Source: Methylobacterium thuringiense
GTDB taxonomy: Bacteria; Pseudomonadota; Alphaproteobacteria; Rhizobiales; Beijerinckiaceae
Direction of reading: 5' to 3'
DNA: 64,000 nucleotides
Assembly: GCF_022179645.1 (NCBI RefSeq)
Contig: NZ_BPRA01000001.1
Coordinates: 1-64,000, forward strand
Shown here: positions 54,912 to 63,866 of the stretch, piece after piece
How positions within the stretch are numbered: the first letter of the stretch is position 1
Layout of the letters: the number at the start of each line of letters is the position of its first letter
The notes under the pieces: generated by a model
What the model saw: the letters and a program-made list of their open reading frames with translations, nothing else
Databases searched by the model: none
What the model was told of the DNA's origin: nothing
Made by a program: the position numbers and the translations under genes

Positions 54912-54924
54912 GGCGTTAAACGCC
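54912..54924. promoter_or_regulatory. GGCGTTAAACGCC palindrome, copy 2
   Basis: Same 13-base dyad as at 51927, here 97-109 bases upstream of ftsK and about 195 bases before hom. Shared by two consecutive minus-strand genes, it may be a common operator. The rest of the 54816-55118 gap shows no gene. Confidence 0.5.
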
Positions 54925-55118
54925 GAGGCATCGGTGTTGACGATGATCATACGAAACGGGCCGGTGCCGCGGACGTCCTGTGACGAAGCCGATCAAGAGC
55001 GTTGCGGTCGGGCGCTCTATACGCGCCTTAGCCTGTCGCCCGCTTTCCATACCGGTCCCGGTCGCGTTACAGCGCGTGATCCCCTCGACCGTGCGATATC
55101 CGCCCGACTCGGAACCTG

Positions 55119-56492
55119 ATGATGAGCCTGCTCGACCGCATCCTTTCGCCGCGCGGATCCTCGCGCGACGGTGCGCGGACCCTTCGCCTCGGCATTGCCG
55201 GGCTCGGTACCGTCGGCGCCTCCGTCGTGCGGATGATCGAGCGGCGCGCCGAGGCGCTGTCGGCCGCGACGGGCGCCACCATCCGCGTCACCGCCGTGTC
55301 GGCCCGCGATGCCAAGCGCGACCGCGGCATCGATCTGTCCGGGTTTACCTGGTTCGATGATCCGGTGGCGCTCGCGCGTTCCGCCGAGGTTGATTGCGTG
55401 GTCGAACTCGTCGGCGGTTCCGAGGGCGCGGCCAAGGAGATCGTCGAGGCGGCGCTCGCCGCCGGCAAGCACGTCGTCACCGCCAACAAGGCCCTGCTCG
55501 CCCATCACGGCAACGCGCTCGCCAAGATGGCCGAGACGCGCGGCGTGACGCTGGCCTACGAGGCGTCGGTGGCTGGCGGCATCCCGGTGATCAAGGCGAT
55601 CCGCGAGGGGCTCGCCGGCAACGCCGTGAGCCGCGTCTACGGGATCATGAACGGCACCTGCAATTACATCCTCAGCCGGATGGAGGCCGAGGGCCTGACC
55701 TTCGAAGCCTGTCTCAAGGATGCGCAGGCGCTCGGATACGCCGAGGCCGATCCGACCTTCGACGTGGAAGGCTTCGACACCGCTCACAAGCTGGCGATCC
55801 TGACGAGCCTCGTCTTCGGCGTTGAAATCGACGTGGAGGGCGTCTCGGTAGAGGGCATCTCCGCGATCCAGCCTCTCGACCTGACCATGGCGGACGAGCT
55901 CGGCTATCGCATCAAGCTGCTCGGCGTCGCCCAGGCGACGGAGGCAGGGATCGAGCAGCGCGTCCACCCGACCATGGTGCCGAAGGCCTCCGCCATCGCG
56001 CAGGTCATGGGCGTGACCAATGCCGTCACGATCGACGCAGACGCCATAAAGGAACTGACGCTGATCGGCCCGGGCGCCGGCGGCGACGCCACGGCCTCGG
56101 CCGTCGTCGCCGACATCGCGGACGTCGCGGCCGGGCTGGTGCGCCCGACCTTCGGCAAGCCCGTGACGCAACTCGCCGCGTCCCGACGTGTGGAGATGCA
56201 GCGCCACGAAGGCGGCTACTACGTGCGGCTGACGGTGCATGACCGCACCGGCGTCGCCGCGGGCGTCGCCACCCGGATGGCAGAGCGCGAGATCTCGATC
56301 GAGAGCATCGTGCAACGCCGCTCGGCCAAGGCCGCATCCAGCGATCCGCACGGCCTGTCGCGCCAGCCGGTGCCGCTGGTGTTGATCACCTACGCGGCGA
56401 CCGAGGGCAACATCCGTGCGGCCCTTGACGCCATCGCCGCGGACGGGCTGCTGGCGGAGGCGCCGCAGCTGATCCGGATCGAGCGCGAATAA
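55119..56492 (+). CDS. hom: homoserine dehydrogenase
   Basis: 457 residues from ATG 55119 (or 55122). NAD(P)-binding LRLGIAGLGTVGASVVRMIE, VVELVGGSEGAAKEIVEAAL, HVVTANKALLAHHG, the catalytic domain NGTCNYILSRMEAEG and GYAEADPTFDVEGFDTAHKL, and a C-terminal ACT domain (about 365-455, YYVRLTVHDRTGVAAGVATR) for feedback by threonine. It reduces aspartate semialdehyde to homoserine for threonine and methionine. glpX follows after 53 bases, likely one operon. Confidence 0.96.
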   Translation: MMSLLDRILSPRGSSRDGARTLRLGIAGLGTVGASVVRMIERRAEALSAATGATIRVTAVSARDAKRDRGIDLSGFTWFDDPVALARSAEVDCVVELVGGSEGAAKEIVEAALAAGKHVVTANKALLAHHGNALAKMAETRGVTLAYEASVAGGIPVIKAIREGLAGNAVSRVYGIMNGTCNYILSRMEAEGLTFEACLKDAQALGYAEADPTFDVEGFDTAHKLAILTSLVFGVEIDVEGVSVEGISAIQPLDLTMADELGYRIKLLGVAQATEAGIEQRVHPTMVPKASAIAQVMGVTNAVTIDADAIKELTLIGPGAGGDATASAVVADIADVAAGLVRPTFGKPVTQLAASRRVEMQRHEGGYYVRLTVHDRTGVAAGVATRMAEREISIESIVQRRSAKAASSDPHGLSRQPVPLVLITYAATEGNIRAALDAIAADGLLAEAPQLIRIERE

Positions 56493-56545
56493 GGGCCGGA
56501 CCGCGGACGCGGCGGCCCGATAGAAATGACGGGGACGAAACCACG

Positions 56546-57541
56546 ATGCCCTTGGCCGATACCGGGATCTTCAGCGACCGCTCCGCGCGGGGCCTGACGC
56601 TGGAACTCGTGCGCGTGACCGAGCGCGCCGCCATCGCTGCGGCGCAGTTGCGCGGCCAGGGCAAGGAGCGCGAAGCCGACCAGGCCGCCGTCGACGCCAT
56701 GCGCGAGGAATTGATGGCACTGCCCATCGTTGGCACCGTGGTGATCGGCGAGGGCGAACGCGACGAGGCGCCGATGCTCTACATCGGCGAGGAACTCGGC
56801 ACCGGCCAGGGTCCCGAAGTCGACATCGCCGTCGATCCGCTCGAGGGCACTACGCTCTGCGCGAAGGACATGCCCGGCGCGATCGCCGTGATGGCGCTCG
56901 CCGAAAAGGGCACGCTGCTCGCCGCGCCCGACGTCTACATGCAGAAGATTGCCATCGGGCCGGGCTATCCCCCGGGTACGATCGATCTCGACCGCAGCCC
57001 GGCCGAGAACATCGCGGCGCTGGCCAAGGCCAAGGGCGTCGAGCCCTCGGCGCTCACCGCGATCATTCTCGACCGTCCGCGCCACATCGACCTGATCGCG
57101 GCCGTGCGCGCCACGGGCGCGGGCATCCGCCTGATCTCGGACGGCGACATCGCCGCGATCATCCACGTGACGAAGCCGGAAGAGACCGGCGTCGACATCT
57201 ATCTCGGCTCGGGCGCCGCACCGGAGGGTGTGATCGCGGCAAGCGCGCTCTGCTGCATCGGCGGCCAGATGCAAGGGCGGCTGATCCTCGACAGCGCCGA
57301 CAAGCGGGCGCGTGCTGCGAAGATGGGCATCACCGATCCGAACCGGAAATACGACATGCACGATATGGCGCGCGGCGACGTCATCGTCGCGGCGACAGGC
57401 GTGACCGACGGGGCGTTGCTCGCCGGCGTGCGCTTCAAGCCTGGAATGATCGAGACCGAGACGGTGGTGTACCGCTCGAACACCGGCACGGTGCGCCGCA
57501 TTGCCTGCGAGCACCGTCGGCCGGAGCTGATAAACGGCTGA
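56546..57541 (+). CDS. glpX: class II fructose-1,6-bisphosphatase
   Basis: 331 residues. GlpX motifs: VTERAAIAAAQLRGQGKERE, VVIGEGERDEAPMLYIGEEL, VDIAVDPLEGTTLCAKDMPG (metal-binding Asp), DRPRHIDLIAAVRATGAGIR, and GGQMQGRLILDSADKRARAA. It dephosphorylates fructose-1,6-bisphosphate (and often sedoheptulose bisphosphate) in gluconeogenesis and carbon assimilation cycles. Downstream of hom in an arrangement I recall from other Rhizobiales. Ends at a strong terminator. Confidence 0.96.
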   Translation: MPLADTGIFSDRSARGLTLELVRVTERAAIAAAQLRGQGKEREADQAAVDAMREELMALPIVGTVVIGEGERDEAPMLYIGEELGTGQGPEVDIAVDPLEGTTLCAKDMPGAIAVMALAEKGTLLAAPDVYMQKIAIGPGYPPGTIDLDRSPAENIAALAKAKGVEPSALTAIILDRPRHIDLIAAVRATGAGIRLISDGDIAAIIHVTKPEETGVDIYLGSGAAPEGVIAASALCCIGGQMQGRLILDSADKRARAAKMGITDPNRKYDMHDMARGDVIVAATGVTDGALLAGVRFKPGMIETETVVYRSNTGTVRRIACEHRRPELING

Positions 57542-57548
57542 CGGCATC

Positions 57549-57587
57549 AACGAAAAGGGCAGCGGATGATCCGCTGCCCTTTTCGTT
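57549..57587. terminator. bidirectional Rho-independent terminator
   Basis: A 15-base stem CGAAAAGGGCAGCGG (57551-57565) and CCGCTGCCCTTTTCG (57571-57585) around a 5-base loop, extended by AA/TT. It terminates glpX on the plus strand and the TPR lipoprotein gene on the minus strand. Confidence 0.92.
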
Positions 57588-57607
57588 CGTCTGCCTGATC
57601 GGAGACT

Positions 57608-58468
57608 TTAAAAAATCCCGCCCGACATCCGGCTGACGCCCTGCTTGGCGATCGGATTGCTCGGGTCGAGTTGGGCGGCCTGGGTGTAGCTTTCCTTGGC
57701 CTCTTTCTTCCGGTTCGTCTTCTCGTAGGCGAGACCGCGATAGGCCCAGGAATTGGCGTCCTTCGAGTTGACGTTGAGGGCCGCGTTGTAGTCCTCGATG
57801 GCCTTGTCGTACTGGTTCGTGGCGATGAGGCTCTGGCCGCGGGCGGCATAGGGCGCTGCGACGAAGGGATTGCGGTCGATGGCGGCGGCGAAGTCGCCGA
57901 TGGCCTCGGCGTCGTGGCCCTGCTTCTGCCGGACGAGGCCGCGGGCGTGATAGGCCTCCGCTGATTCCGGAGCGAGGCGGATCGCGACGTTCAGGTCGTT
58001 GACGGCACCGCCGAGGTCGCCCTGGGCGCGCTCGAGGTTGGCCCGGCCGATATAGGCGGCGGCGAAGTTCGGATCGTTGGCGATCGCCTTCGAGAAGTCC
58101 TGCAGCGCTGCGTCGTTGCGGCCGGTCTGGCGGTAGGCCAGCGCGCGGTTGTTGTAGGCCGAGCCGGAATTCGGATCGAGCTGGATCGCCTTCGAGAAAT
58201 CGTTGATGGCGTCGCTGTACTGGCCCGAGCGGGCGAAGGCCGCGCCGCGGGTGACGTAGGCGCCGGCATCGGACGGATTGCGCGAGATCACGTCGCTGAG
58301 CGAGGAGATGTTGACGTTCGTGGCGCCCGTCGTGTCGGCCGCTTCGAGTACCGCATACTGGCGCGGCGAGCCGGCGCTGTAGGTCTCGCAGCCGGCAAGC
58401 GACACCGCTGAAAGCGCTACCGCACCGACCAATCCGACGTAGTGCGTCCTCAGCTTCATGGACGTCAT
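57608..58468 (-). CDS. TPR-repeat lipoprotein
   Basis: 286 residues from ATG 58468 (GGGGAG upstream). A lipoprotein signal ends at Cys27 (VSLAGCETY). The mature part has about six tetratricopeptide repeats (70-280), for example AGAYVTRGAAFARSGQYSDA, NDFSKAIQLDPNSGSAYNNR, and AYRQTGRNDAALQDF. TPR lipoproteins of this type act in outer-membrane or envelope assembly; here the exact job is unknown. A start at 58666 would add 66 residues of unlike composition. Confidence 0.9.
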   Translation of the reverse strand: MTSMKLRTHYVGLVGAVALSAVSLAGCETYSAGSPRQYAVLEAADTTGATNVNISSLSDVISRNPSDAGAYVTRGAAFARSGQYSDAINDFSKAIQLDPNSGSAYNNRALAYRQTGRNDAALQDFSKAIANDPNFAAAYIGRANLERAQGDLGGAVNDLNVAIRLAPESAEAYHARGLVRQKQGHDAEAIGDFAAAIDRNPFVAAPYAARGQSLIATNQYDKAIEDYNAALNVNSKDANSWAYRGLAYEKTNRKKEAKESYTQAAQLDPSNPIAKQGVSRMSGGIF

Positions 58469-58723
58469 CGACCCGCTCCCCTTCGGCCCGTTCGCGCTCG
58501 GTGCGCGAGGCCGACCCTGTCTACGATCCCGTCGCGCGCTCGACGTCTGGTCCGAGTGTCCGGTACGTTCGCCGAATGCGGTGAACGCACGCTTAAGACG
58601 GCGCGACTTTGCCGCTGAAGCCTTTCGATGTGGCGAAGGTGTGGCCCAGCCGGGCGCAGGGGCCAATCGGGGCGTCCGAAGACGGTCGGAAGGGCCTGAC
58701 GAGGCCGGGCTGTTGCGCCGGAG

Positions 58724-59842
58724 CTACGGATGGCGGCGACGGATCAGCCGGGTGACGTGGCCCATCTTGCGGCCGGGTCGGGCGTCGCCCTTGCCGTAGA
58801 GATGCAGGTGGGCGCCGGGCTTGGCTAGGATCTTTGGCCAGTCGTCGACCGCATCGCCGATGAGGTTCCGCATCTCGACGTCGAGGCCGCCGACGCGCGA
58901 GGCGTCACCGAGCGGCCAGCCGCAAACGGCCCGGACGCTCTGGGCGAATTGCGAGGTCGTCGCGCCCTCGATGGTCCAATGGCCGGAATTGTGGACGCGC
59001 GGCGCGATCTCGTTGACGACGAGACGCCCGGTGCCGACAGGCCCGGCGATCTCGAATAGTTCGACGGCAAGCACCCCGACATAGTCGAGCGCCTCTGCGA
59101 TCCGTTTCGCGATGCCGGTCGCCGCTTCGGAGGTCTCGGGAGCGAGCCCCGGGGCGGGCACGCGGGTGAGGGCGAGGATGTGGTCCTCGTGCTCGTTGGC
59201 GCAGGGATCGTAGGCGGCGAAGGTGCCATCCAGGCCACGTGCGGCGACGACGGAGATCTCGCGCTCGAACGGGACGAAGCCTTCCAGGATGCACGGCGCA
59301 CCGCCGAATTCCGCCAGCAGCGCCGCCGGATCGTCGCCGTGGCGGATCATGCGCTGGCCCTTGCCGTCGTATCCGAAGCGTCGGGTCTTCAGGACGGCGG
59401 GACGGCCGAGCGCGCCAAGGGCGTCCGCGAGATCTTGTGCCGTATCCACGGCTTGGAACGGTGCGGTCGGAATGCCGAGGCCGTTGACGAAACGCTTCTC
59501 TGCGAGGCGGTCCTGCGTCGTCAGCAGCGCGCGCGGGTTGGGGTGCAACGGGGCGTGCCGCGCCAGGATCTCGGCGGTCGCGTGCGGGATGTTCTCGAAC
59601 TCGTAGGTGACCACGTCGACGCTGTCGGCAAAGGTGGCGAGCGCCTCGGCGTCCTCGTAGGGCGCCACCGTCTTCGCGGCGGCGACATCGAAAGCCGGGC
59701 TGTCGGCATCGGGCGCGTAGACGTGGACCTTCAAGCCGTAATTCGCCGCGGCGAGTGCGATCATGCGGCCGAGCTGGCCGCCGCCGAGAATGCCGATGGT
59801 GCCGCCGGGCCGAACCGGCCCCTCCTTTTTAGTCGTCGTCAT
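58724..59842 (-). CDS. purK: N5-carboxyaminoimidazole ribonucleotide synthase
   Basis: 372 residues from ATG 59842. ATP-grasp fold: GTIGILGGGQLGRMIALAAA, VTYEFENIPH, TTQDRLAEKRFVNGLGIPTA, VLKTRRFGYDGKGQRMI, LEGFVPFEREISVVAAR, VNEIAPRVHNSGHWTIE (metal site). It carboxylates aminoimidazole ribonucleotide using ATP and bicarbonate for purine synthesis. purE lies 14 bases upstream, so the two form an operon. Confidence 0.96.
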   Translation of the reverse strand: MTTTKKEGPVRPGGTIGILGGGQLGRMIALAAANYGLKVHVYAPDADSPAFDVAAAKTVAPYEDAEALATFADSVDVVTYEFENIPHATAEILARHAPLHPNPRALLTTQDRLAEKRFVNGLGIPTAPFQAVDTAQDLADALGALGRPAVLKTRRFGYDGKGQRMIRHGDDPAALLAEFGGAPCILEGFVPFEREISVVAARGLDGTFAAYDPCANEHEDHILALTRVPAPGLAPETSEAATGIAKRIAEALDYVGVLAVELFEIAGPVGTGRLVVNEIAPRVHNSGHWTIEGATTSQFAQSVRAVCGWPLGDASRVGGLDVEMRNLIGDAVDDWPKILAKPGAHLHLYGKGDARPGRKMGHVTRLIRRRHP

Positions 59843-59856
59843 GAATTCAGGTCTTT

Positions 59857-60354
59857 TTAGTTGGCGGTCGTGTCGGGCCGCTCGGTGACGGCATCGGTCT
59901 GGCGCGCGCGCCAAGCATCGAGTCGTTCGGCGAGGGCCTCATCGGTGAGTGCCAAGACGGCAGCCGCGAGAAGCGCCGCATTGACCGCGCCGGCCCGCCC
60001 GATCGCGAGGGTGCCGACGGGAATGCCGGCCGGCATCTGCACGATGGAGAGCAGGCTGTCCTGGCCCGAGAGCGCCTTCGATTCCACGGGCACGCCGAAG
60101 ACCGGCAGCGATGTCATCGCGGCGGTCATGCCGGGCAGGTGCGCGGCGCCGCCGGCACCGGCAATCACGACCTTGAAGCCGGCCTCGCGCGCGCCCTTGG
60201 CGAACGACACGAGCCGGTCGGGCGTGCGGTGTGCCGAGACGATGCGCGCGTCATAGGCGACCGCGAGCGCATCGAGGGTCTCGGCGGCGTGCCGCATGGT
60301 CGCCCAGTCCGACTGGCTTCCCATGATGATCGCGACCGGGGTCGATCCCGTCAT
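59857..60354 (-). CDS. purE: N5-carboxyaminoimidazole ribonucleotide mutase
   Basis: 165 residues from ATG 60354. Class I Pur[101 protein letters not shown]. It converts the PurK product to carboxyaminoimidazole ribonucleotide. The first gene of the purEK operon. The frame is open to 60651 but the family start is clear. Confidence 0.97.
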   Translation of the reverse strand: MTGSTPVAIIMGSQSDWATMRHAAETLDALAVAYDARIVSAHRTPDRLVSFAKGAREAGFKVVIAGAGGAAHLPGMTAAMTSLPVFGVPVESKALSGQDSLLSIVQMPAGIPVGTLAIGRAGAVNAALLAAAVLALTDEALAERLDAWRARQTDAVTERPDTTAN

Positions 60355-60588
60355 CCTCGTCACTTCCGGTATCTCGAAACGGACCGGCGAAGGGCGCCAA
60401 GGTCCTTGCGCCGAATACAGGGGCTGCCGTCGCCCGGCAAGGCTGCGGCGCCGGTGTAGGCCTCCGGCAAAGAATCTTGAGAAACGTTCAGAAACACGCC
60501 TTGGACGCGGGAGCCCGGAGCGGGAGGCCGCGTTGTCTGCGAAATGGGCCTCGTCCGGTCCAGTCCCTCGAGCCTCGACGGAACCGAC

Positions 60589-60765
60589 ATGTCTCCCTCG
60601 GCTGCCTCCCCTCAGATCAGTGCCAACGCCCATATCGACATCTACGATCACGCAAGCCGCGCCCGCTGGGCCGAACTCCTCGGCGTGACGGACGAGCGAC
60701 TGCGCAAGGCGGTTCGCATAGTCGGCACCCGCGTCTCCAGCGTGAGCGCCTACCTATCGAAATGA
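60589..60765 (+). CDS. DUF3606 small protein
   Basis: 58 residues from ATG 60589. The DUF3606 pattern is visible: [40 protein letters not shown]. It is a short helical, likely cytoplasmic protein of unknown function, common in alphaproteobacteria. A strong terminator follows at 60791. Confidence 0.85.
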   Translation: MSPSAASPQISANAHIDIYDHASRARWAELLGVTDERLRKAVRIVGTRVSSVSAYLSK

Positions 60766-60790
60766 GCCGGCCCGCTCGGCTAAGCGAAAC

Positions 60791-60821
60791 AAAGGGCGTG
60801 CCGCGACGGCGCGCCCTTTTT
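60791..60821 (+). terminator. Rho-independent terminator of DUF3606 gene
   Basis: Stem AAAGGGCGTGCCG/CGGCGCGCCCTTT with one G-T pair and a CGA loop, followed by a T-run to 60821. It also precedes the end of the convergent DUF465 gene. Confidence 0.88.
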
Positions 60822-60829
60822 CGTAGTCG

Positions 60830-61054
60830 TCAGGCGATGATATCCGGGTGCATCTGATCTTCGAGATGCGCGATCCGATCCCGCAGGAAGAGTTTGCGCT
60901 TCTTGAGTCGCTGAATCTGCAACTGATCGCCGGCAATCCCGACCTTCAACGCCTCGATCGCGCCGTCGAGGTCGCGATGCTCCTCCTTGAGGCGGCTCAG
61001 CTCGGGCGCGAAGTCCCTCGCTGCGTCGCCCGTGTCGTTGTCTCCCACTTCCAC
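60830..61054 (-). CDS. DUF465/YdcH-family small coiled-coil protein
   Basis: 74 residues. FAPELSRLKEEHRDLDGAIE, ALKVGIAGDQLQIQRLKKRK, LFLRDRIAHLEDQMHPDIIA: the C-terminal LKKRKLxLKDxI signature of DUF465 is clear. A soluble coiled coil; function unknown. A second DUF465 gene (61323) is transcribed divergently. Confidence 0.9.
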   Translation of the reverse strand: MEVGDNDTGDAARDFAPELSRLKEEHRDLDGAIEALKVGIAGDQLQIQRLKKRKLFLRDRIAHLEDQMHPDIIA

Positions 61055-61322
61055 CGGCAGATCTCGCTCAGGCCCCTATCGAAAACCATGCGCCATGGCC
61101 TCGCTTCGGGCAAGACGGCACGGTCTGCCGCGGGCGACGGTCCACGATGTTTCTCCGCCCTGACGACGCGACCGCTCAGTCCCGAAAGTCTCCGCCATAG
61201 TTGCGGAAAACCGGCGGCAATTCGATGACGAAATCGAGAGCTTGACAAGGGAATCGCTTCGACAGCCGGCTCAGCGTGTGCCACGATGCCCGAGTCGGTA
61301 ACGATGACAGGAGAGACGACTC

Positions 61323-61505
61323 ATGTCCTTGGACACGCATTTGAGCCAGCTCGCTCGCAAGCACGATGCCTTGGAGCGAGAACTGCACGACGCGATGCAG
61401 TCACCATCGAGCGACGACCTCCGCATCGCCGAACTCAAGCGCAAGAAGCTCCATCTCAAGGACGAGATCAACCGCCTCCGGGATGACGGAGACACTCTCC
61501 ACTGA
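61323..61505 (+). CDS. DUF465/YdcH-family small coiled-coil protein
   Basis: 60 residues: MSLDTHLSQLARKHDALERE, LHDAMQSPSSDDLRIAELKR, KKLHLKDEINRLRDDGDTLH. It shares the ELKRKKLHLKDEI motif with the divergent neighbour at 60830, and both are likely paralogues. GGAGAG lies 9-14 bases before the ATG. A hairpin with a T-run follows. Confidence 0.92.
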   Translation: MSLDTHLSQLARKHDALERELHDAMQSPSSDDLRIAELKRKKLHLKDEINRLRDDGDTLH

Positions 61506-61560
61506 TCCGTACAACGGCAAGGTTTTTCCGGCCGTATCCCTCGATATCCTGACGCGTTCG

Positions 61561-61597
61561 CCGCCGCCCCGGACCACCGGTGCGGCGGTTGTTTTTT
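61561..61597 (+). terminator. Rho-independent terminator after DUF465 gene
   Basis: Outer arms CCGCCGC/GCGGCGG, inner arms CCGG/CCGG around ACCA, followed by TTGTTTTTT. About 55 bases after the DUF465 stop and before prpE. Confidence 0.85.
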
Positions 61598-61673
61598 GGG
61601 GTATCCATCTCGGCTTCGTGAGAAGATGCCGCATAAGCCGGCGCCGACCGGCGGATCGACGCCGAGGAACGCC

Positions 61674-63590
61674 ATGACCGCCGCTGCGCCCGCCTATGCC
61701 GCCGTGCACGCAGCTTCGATCGCAGATCCCGAGCGCTTCTGGCTGGACGCGGCGAAGGCGATCGAATGGGAGACCGCGCCGGAGCGCGCCTTCGACGAAG
61801 GCGCTGGAATCTACGGCCGTTGGTTTCCAGATGCCCGGCTAAACGCCTGCCACAACGCCGTCGACCGTCACGTCGAGGGCGGTCGCGCCGATCAGGCGGC
61901 GATCATCCACGACTCCCCCGTCACCGGCACCAAGCGCACGATCAGCTATCGCGAACTGCGGGACGAAGTGGCCACGCTCGCTGCCGTGCTCTCCGGATTC
62001 GGCGTCGGCCGGGGCGACCGGGTGGTGATCTACATGCCGATGGTGCCGGAAGCCCTGTTCGGGATGCTGGCCTGCGCCCGGCTCGGTGCGATCCACTCGG
62101 TGGTGTTCGGAGGTTTCGCGGCGAACGAGCTCGCCGCGCGCATCGAGGATGCATCGCCGACGGTGATCCTGGCCGCCTCCTGCGGCGTCGAGCCGGCGCG
62201 AACCGTCGCCTACAAGCCGCTGCTTGACGCGGCGATCGCGCGCTCCAGCCACAAGCCCGAAGCCTGCCTGATTCTACAGCGCCCGCAAGCACTTGCCGGC
62301 CTGATGGAAGGCCGCGACCACGACTGGGCGGAGACGGTCGCCGCGGCCAAGGCCGAGGGCCGGACGGCCGATCCGATCGCGATGGCGGCGACCGACCCGC
62401 TCTACATCCTCTACACCTCGGGCACGACCGGGAAGCCGAAGGGCGTGGTGCGCGATACCGGCGGCTACTGCGTGGCGCTCACCTGGTCGATGACGAACCT
62501 CTACGGGGTGAGGCCCGGCGAGGTGTATTTCTGCGCCTCCGACATCGGCTGGGTCGTCGGGCATTCCTACATCGTCTACGCGCCGCTGCTGCACGGCTGC
62601 ACGACCGTACTCTACGAGGGCAAGCCCGTGGGCACGCCCGATGCCGGCGCGTTCTGGCGCGTGGTGGCCGAGCACGGCGTCGGCACGCTGTTTACGGCCC
62701 CGACGGCGCTTCGCGCGATCAAGAAGGACGACCCGCGCGCCGCAAAAATCGCCGACTACGACCTGTCCGGATTTCGCGCCCTGTTCCTGGCCGGCGAGCG
62801 GGCCGACCCGGATTCCGTGGCCTGGGCCGAGACCGCTTTGGGCAAGCCCGTCATCGACCATTGGTGGCAGACCGAGACCGGCTGGGCCATCGCCGGCAAC
62901 CCGATCGGCATCGAGAAGCTGCCGGTGAAATACGGCTCAACGGCGATGCCGATGCCGGGCTACGACCTTCATATCCTCGACGAATCCGGGAAGCCCGTCC
63001 CAGCCGGCACGATGGGCACCATCGCCCTGAAGTTGCCGCTACCGCCGGGCTGCCTGCCGACCTTGTGGGGCTCGGACGCGCGCTTCCGGTCGAGTTACCT
63101 GGCGACCTTCGCCGGCTACTACGACACCTCGGATGCCGGCATCCGGGACGCGGACGGCTACGTCACCGTGCTGGGGCGCACCGACGACATCATCAACGTC
63201 GCCGGCCACCGCCTCTCCACCGGCGGCATGGAGGCGGTGCTGGCCGCCCATCCCGACGTCGCCGAATGCGCCGTCATCGGCATCCGCGACGCGCTGAAGG
63301 GCGAGGCTCCCTGCGGCTTTGTCGTCCTGAAATCAGGGGTTTTCAAAGAACCGGCGGAGATCGAGCGAGAGCTCGTCGCCCGCGTCCGCGACGAAATCGG
63401 ACCCGTCGCCGCCTTCAAGCTGGCGCTCACCGTCGAGCGTCTGCCGAAGACGCGATCCGGCAAGATTCTTCGCGCCACGATGAAGGCCATCGCCGACGGG
63501 CAAAGCTACACCACGCCGCCGACTATCGAGGATCCGGCGGCCCTCGACGAGATCGGCGAGAGCCTGAAGAGCCGCGGACTCGGCGCGTAG
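61674..63590 (+). CDS. prpE: propionate-CoA ligase (PrpE-type acyl-CoA synthetase)
   Basis: 638 residues from ATG 61674 (GAGGAA upstream). Adenylate-forming family: ACS N-terminal domain (about 5-70), P-loop YTSGTTGKPKGVVRDTGGYC, ASDIGWVVGHSYIVYAPLLH, WWQTETGW, GRTDDIINVAGHRLSTGGME and the acetylation-target Lys in RLPKTRSGKILRATMK. The RDTGGYCVAL segment favours PrpE over acetyl-CoA synthetase. It makes propionyl-CoA from propionate. Complete. Confidence 0.92.
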   Translation: MTAAAPAYAAVHAASIADPERFWLDAAKAIEWETAPERAFDEGAGIYGRWFPDARLNACHNAVDRHVEGGRADQAAIIHDSPVTGTKRTISYRELRDEVATLAAVLSGFGVGRGDRVVIYMPMVPEALFGMLACARLGAIHSVVFGGFAANELAARIEDASPTVILAASCGVEPARTVAYKPLLDAAIARSSHKPEACLILQRPQALAGLMEGRDHDWAETVAAAKAEGRTADPIAMAATDPLYILYTSGTTGKPKGVVRDTGGYCVALTWSMTNLYGVRPGEVYFCASDIGWVVGHSYIVYAPLLHGCTTVLYEGKPVGTPDAGAFWRVVAEHGVGTLFTAPTALRAIKKDDPRAAKIADYDLSGFRALFLAGERADPDSVAWAETALGKPVIDHWWQTETGWAIAGNPIGIEKLPVKYGSTAMPMPGYDLHILDESGKPVPAGTMGTIALKLPLPPGCLPTLWGSDARFRSSYLATFAGYYDTSDAGIRDADGYVTVLGRTDDIINVAGHRLSTGGMEAVLAAHPDVAECAVIGIRDALKGEAPCGFVVLKSGVFKEPAEIERELVARVRDEIGPVAAFKLALTVERLPKTRSGKILRATMKAIADGQSYTTPPTIEDPAALDEIGESLKSRGLGA

Positions 63591-63866
63591 CCGGATGCTG
63601 CCTCGGTATTCGCGGTACGACGGCGGCCGTCGGCATTCATCGTTGCCATCATGGCGACGTCGCTGCCGGCGCGGCATCGCGGCGGTGGGGTTGCACGGTG
63701 CGCAAGGCTACCTGCTCGCGTGGTGTGGTCGGCGCCGAACCCGCCGATTCCGAACCAATCGGGCCGGCGGCGTTGAAGGCGGTGTTCGGGGAGCGGGGTC
63801 TCGAAACCGGATGCGCGGACCATGTCGGCGCGAATCACGCGCGGCCCCTCGACTCCCGGCGACGAG

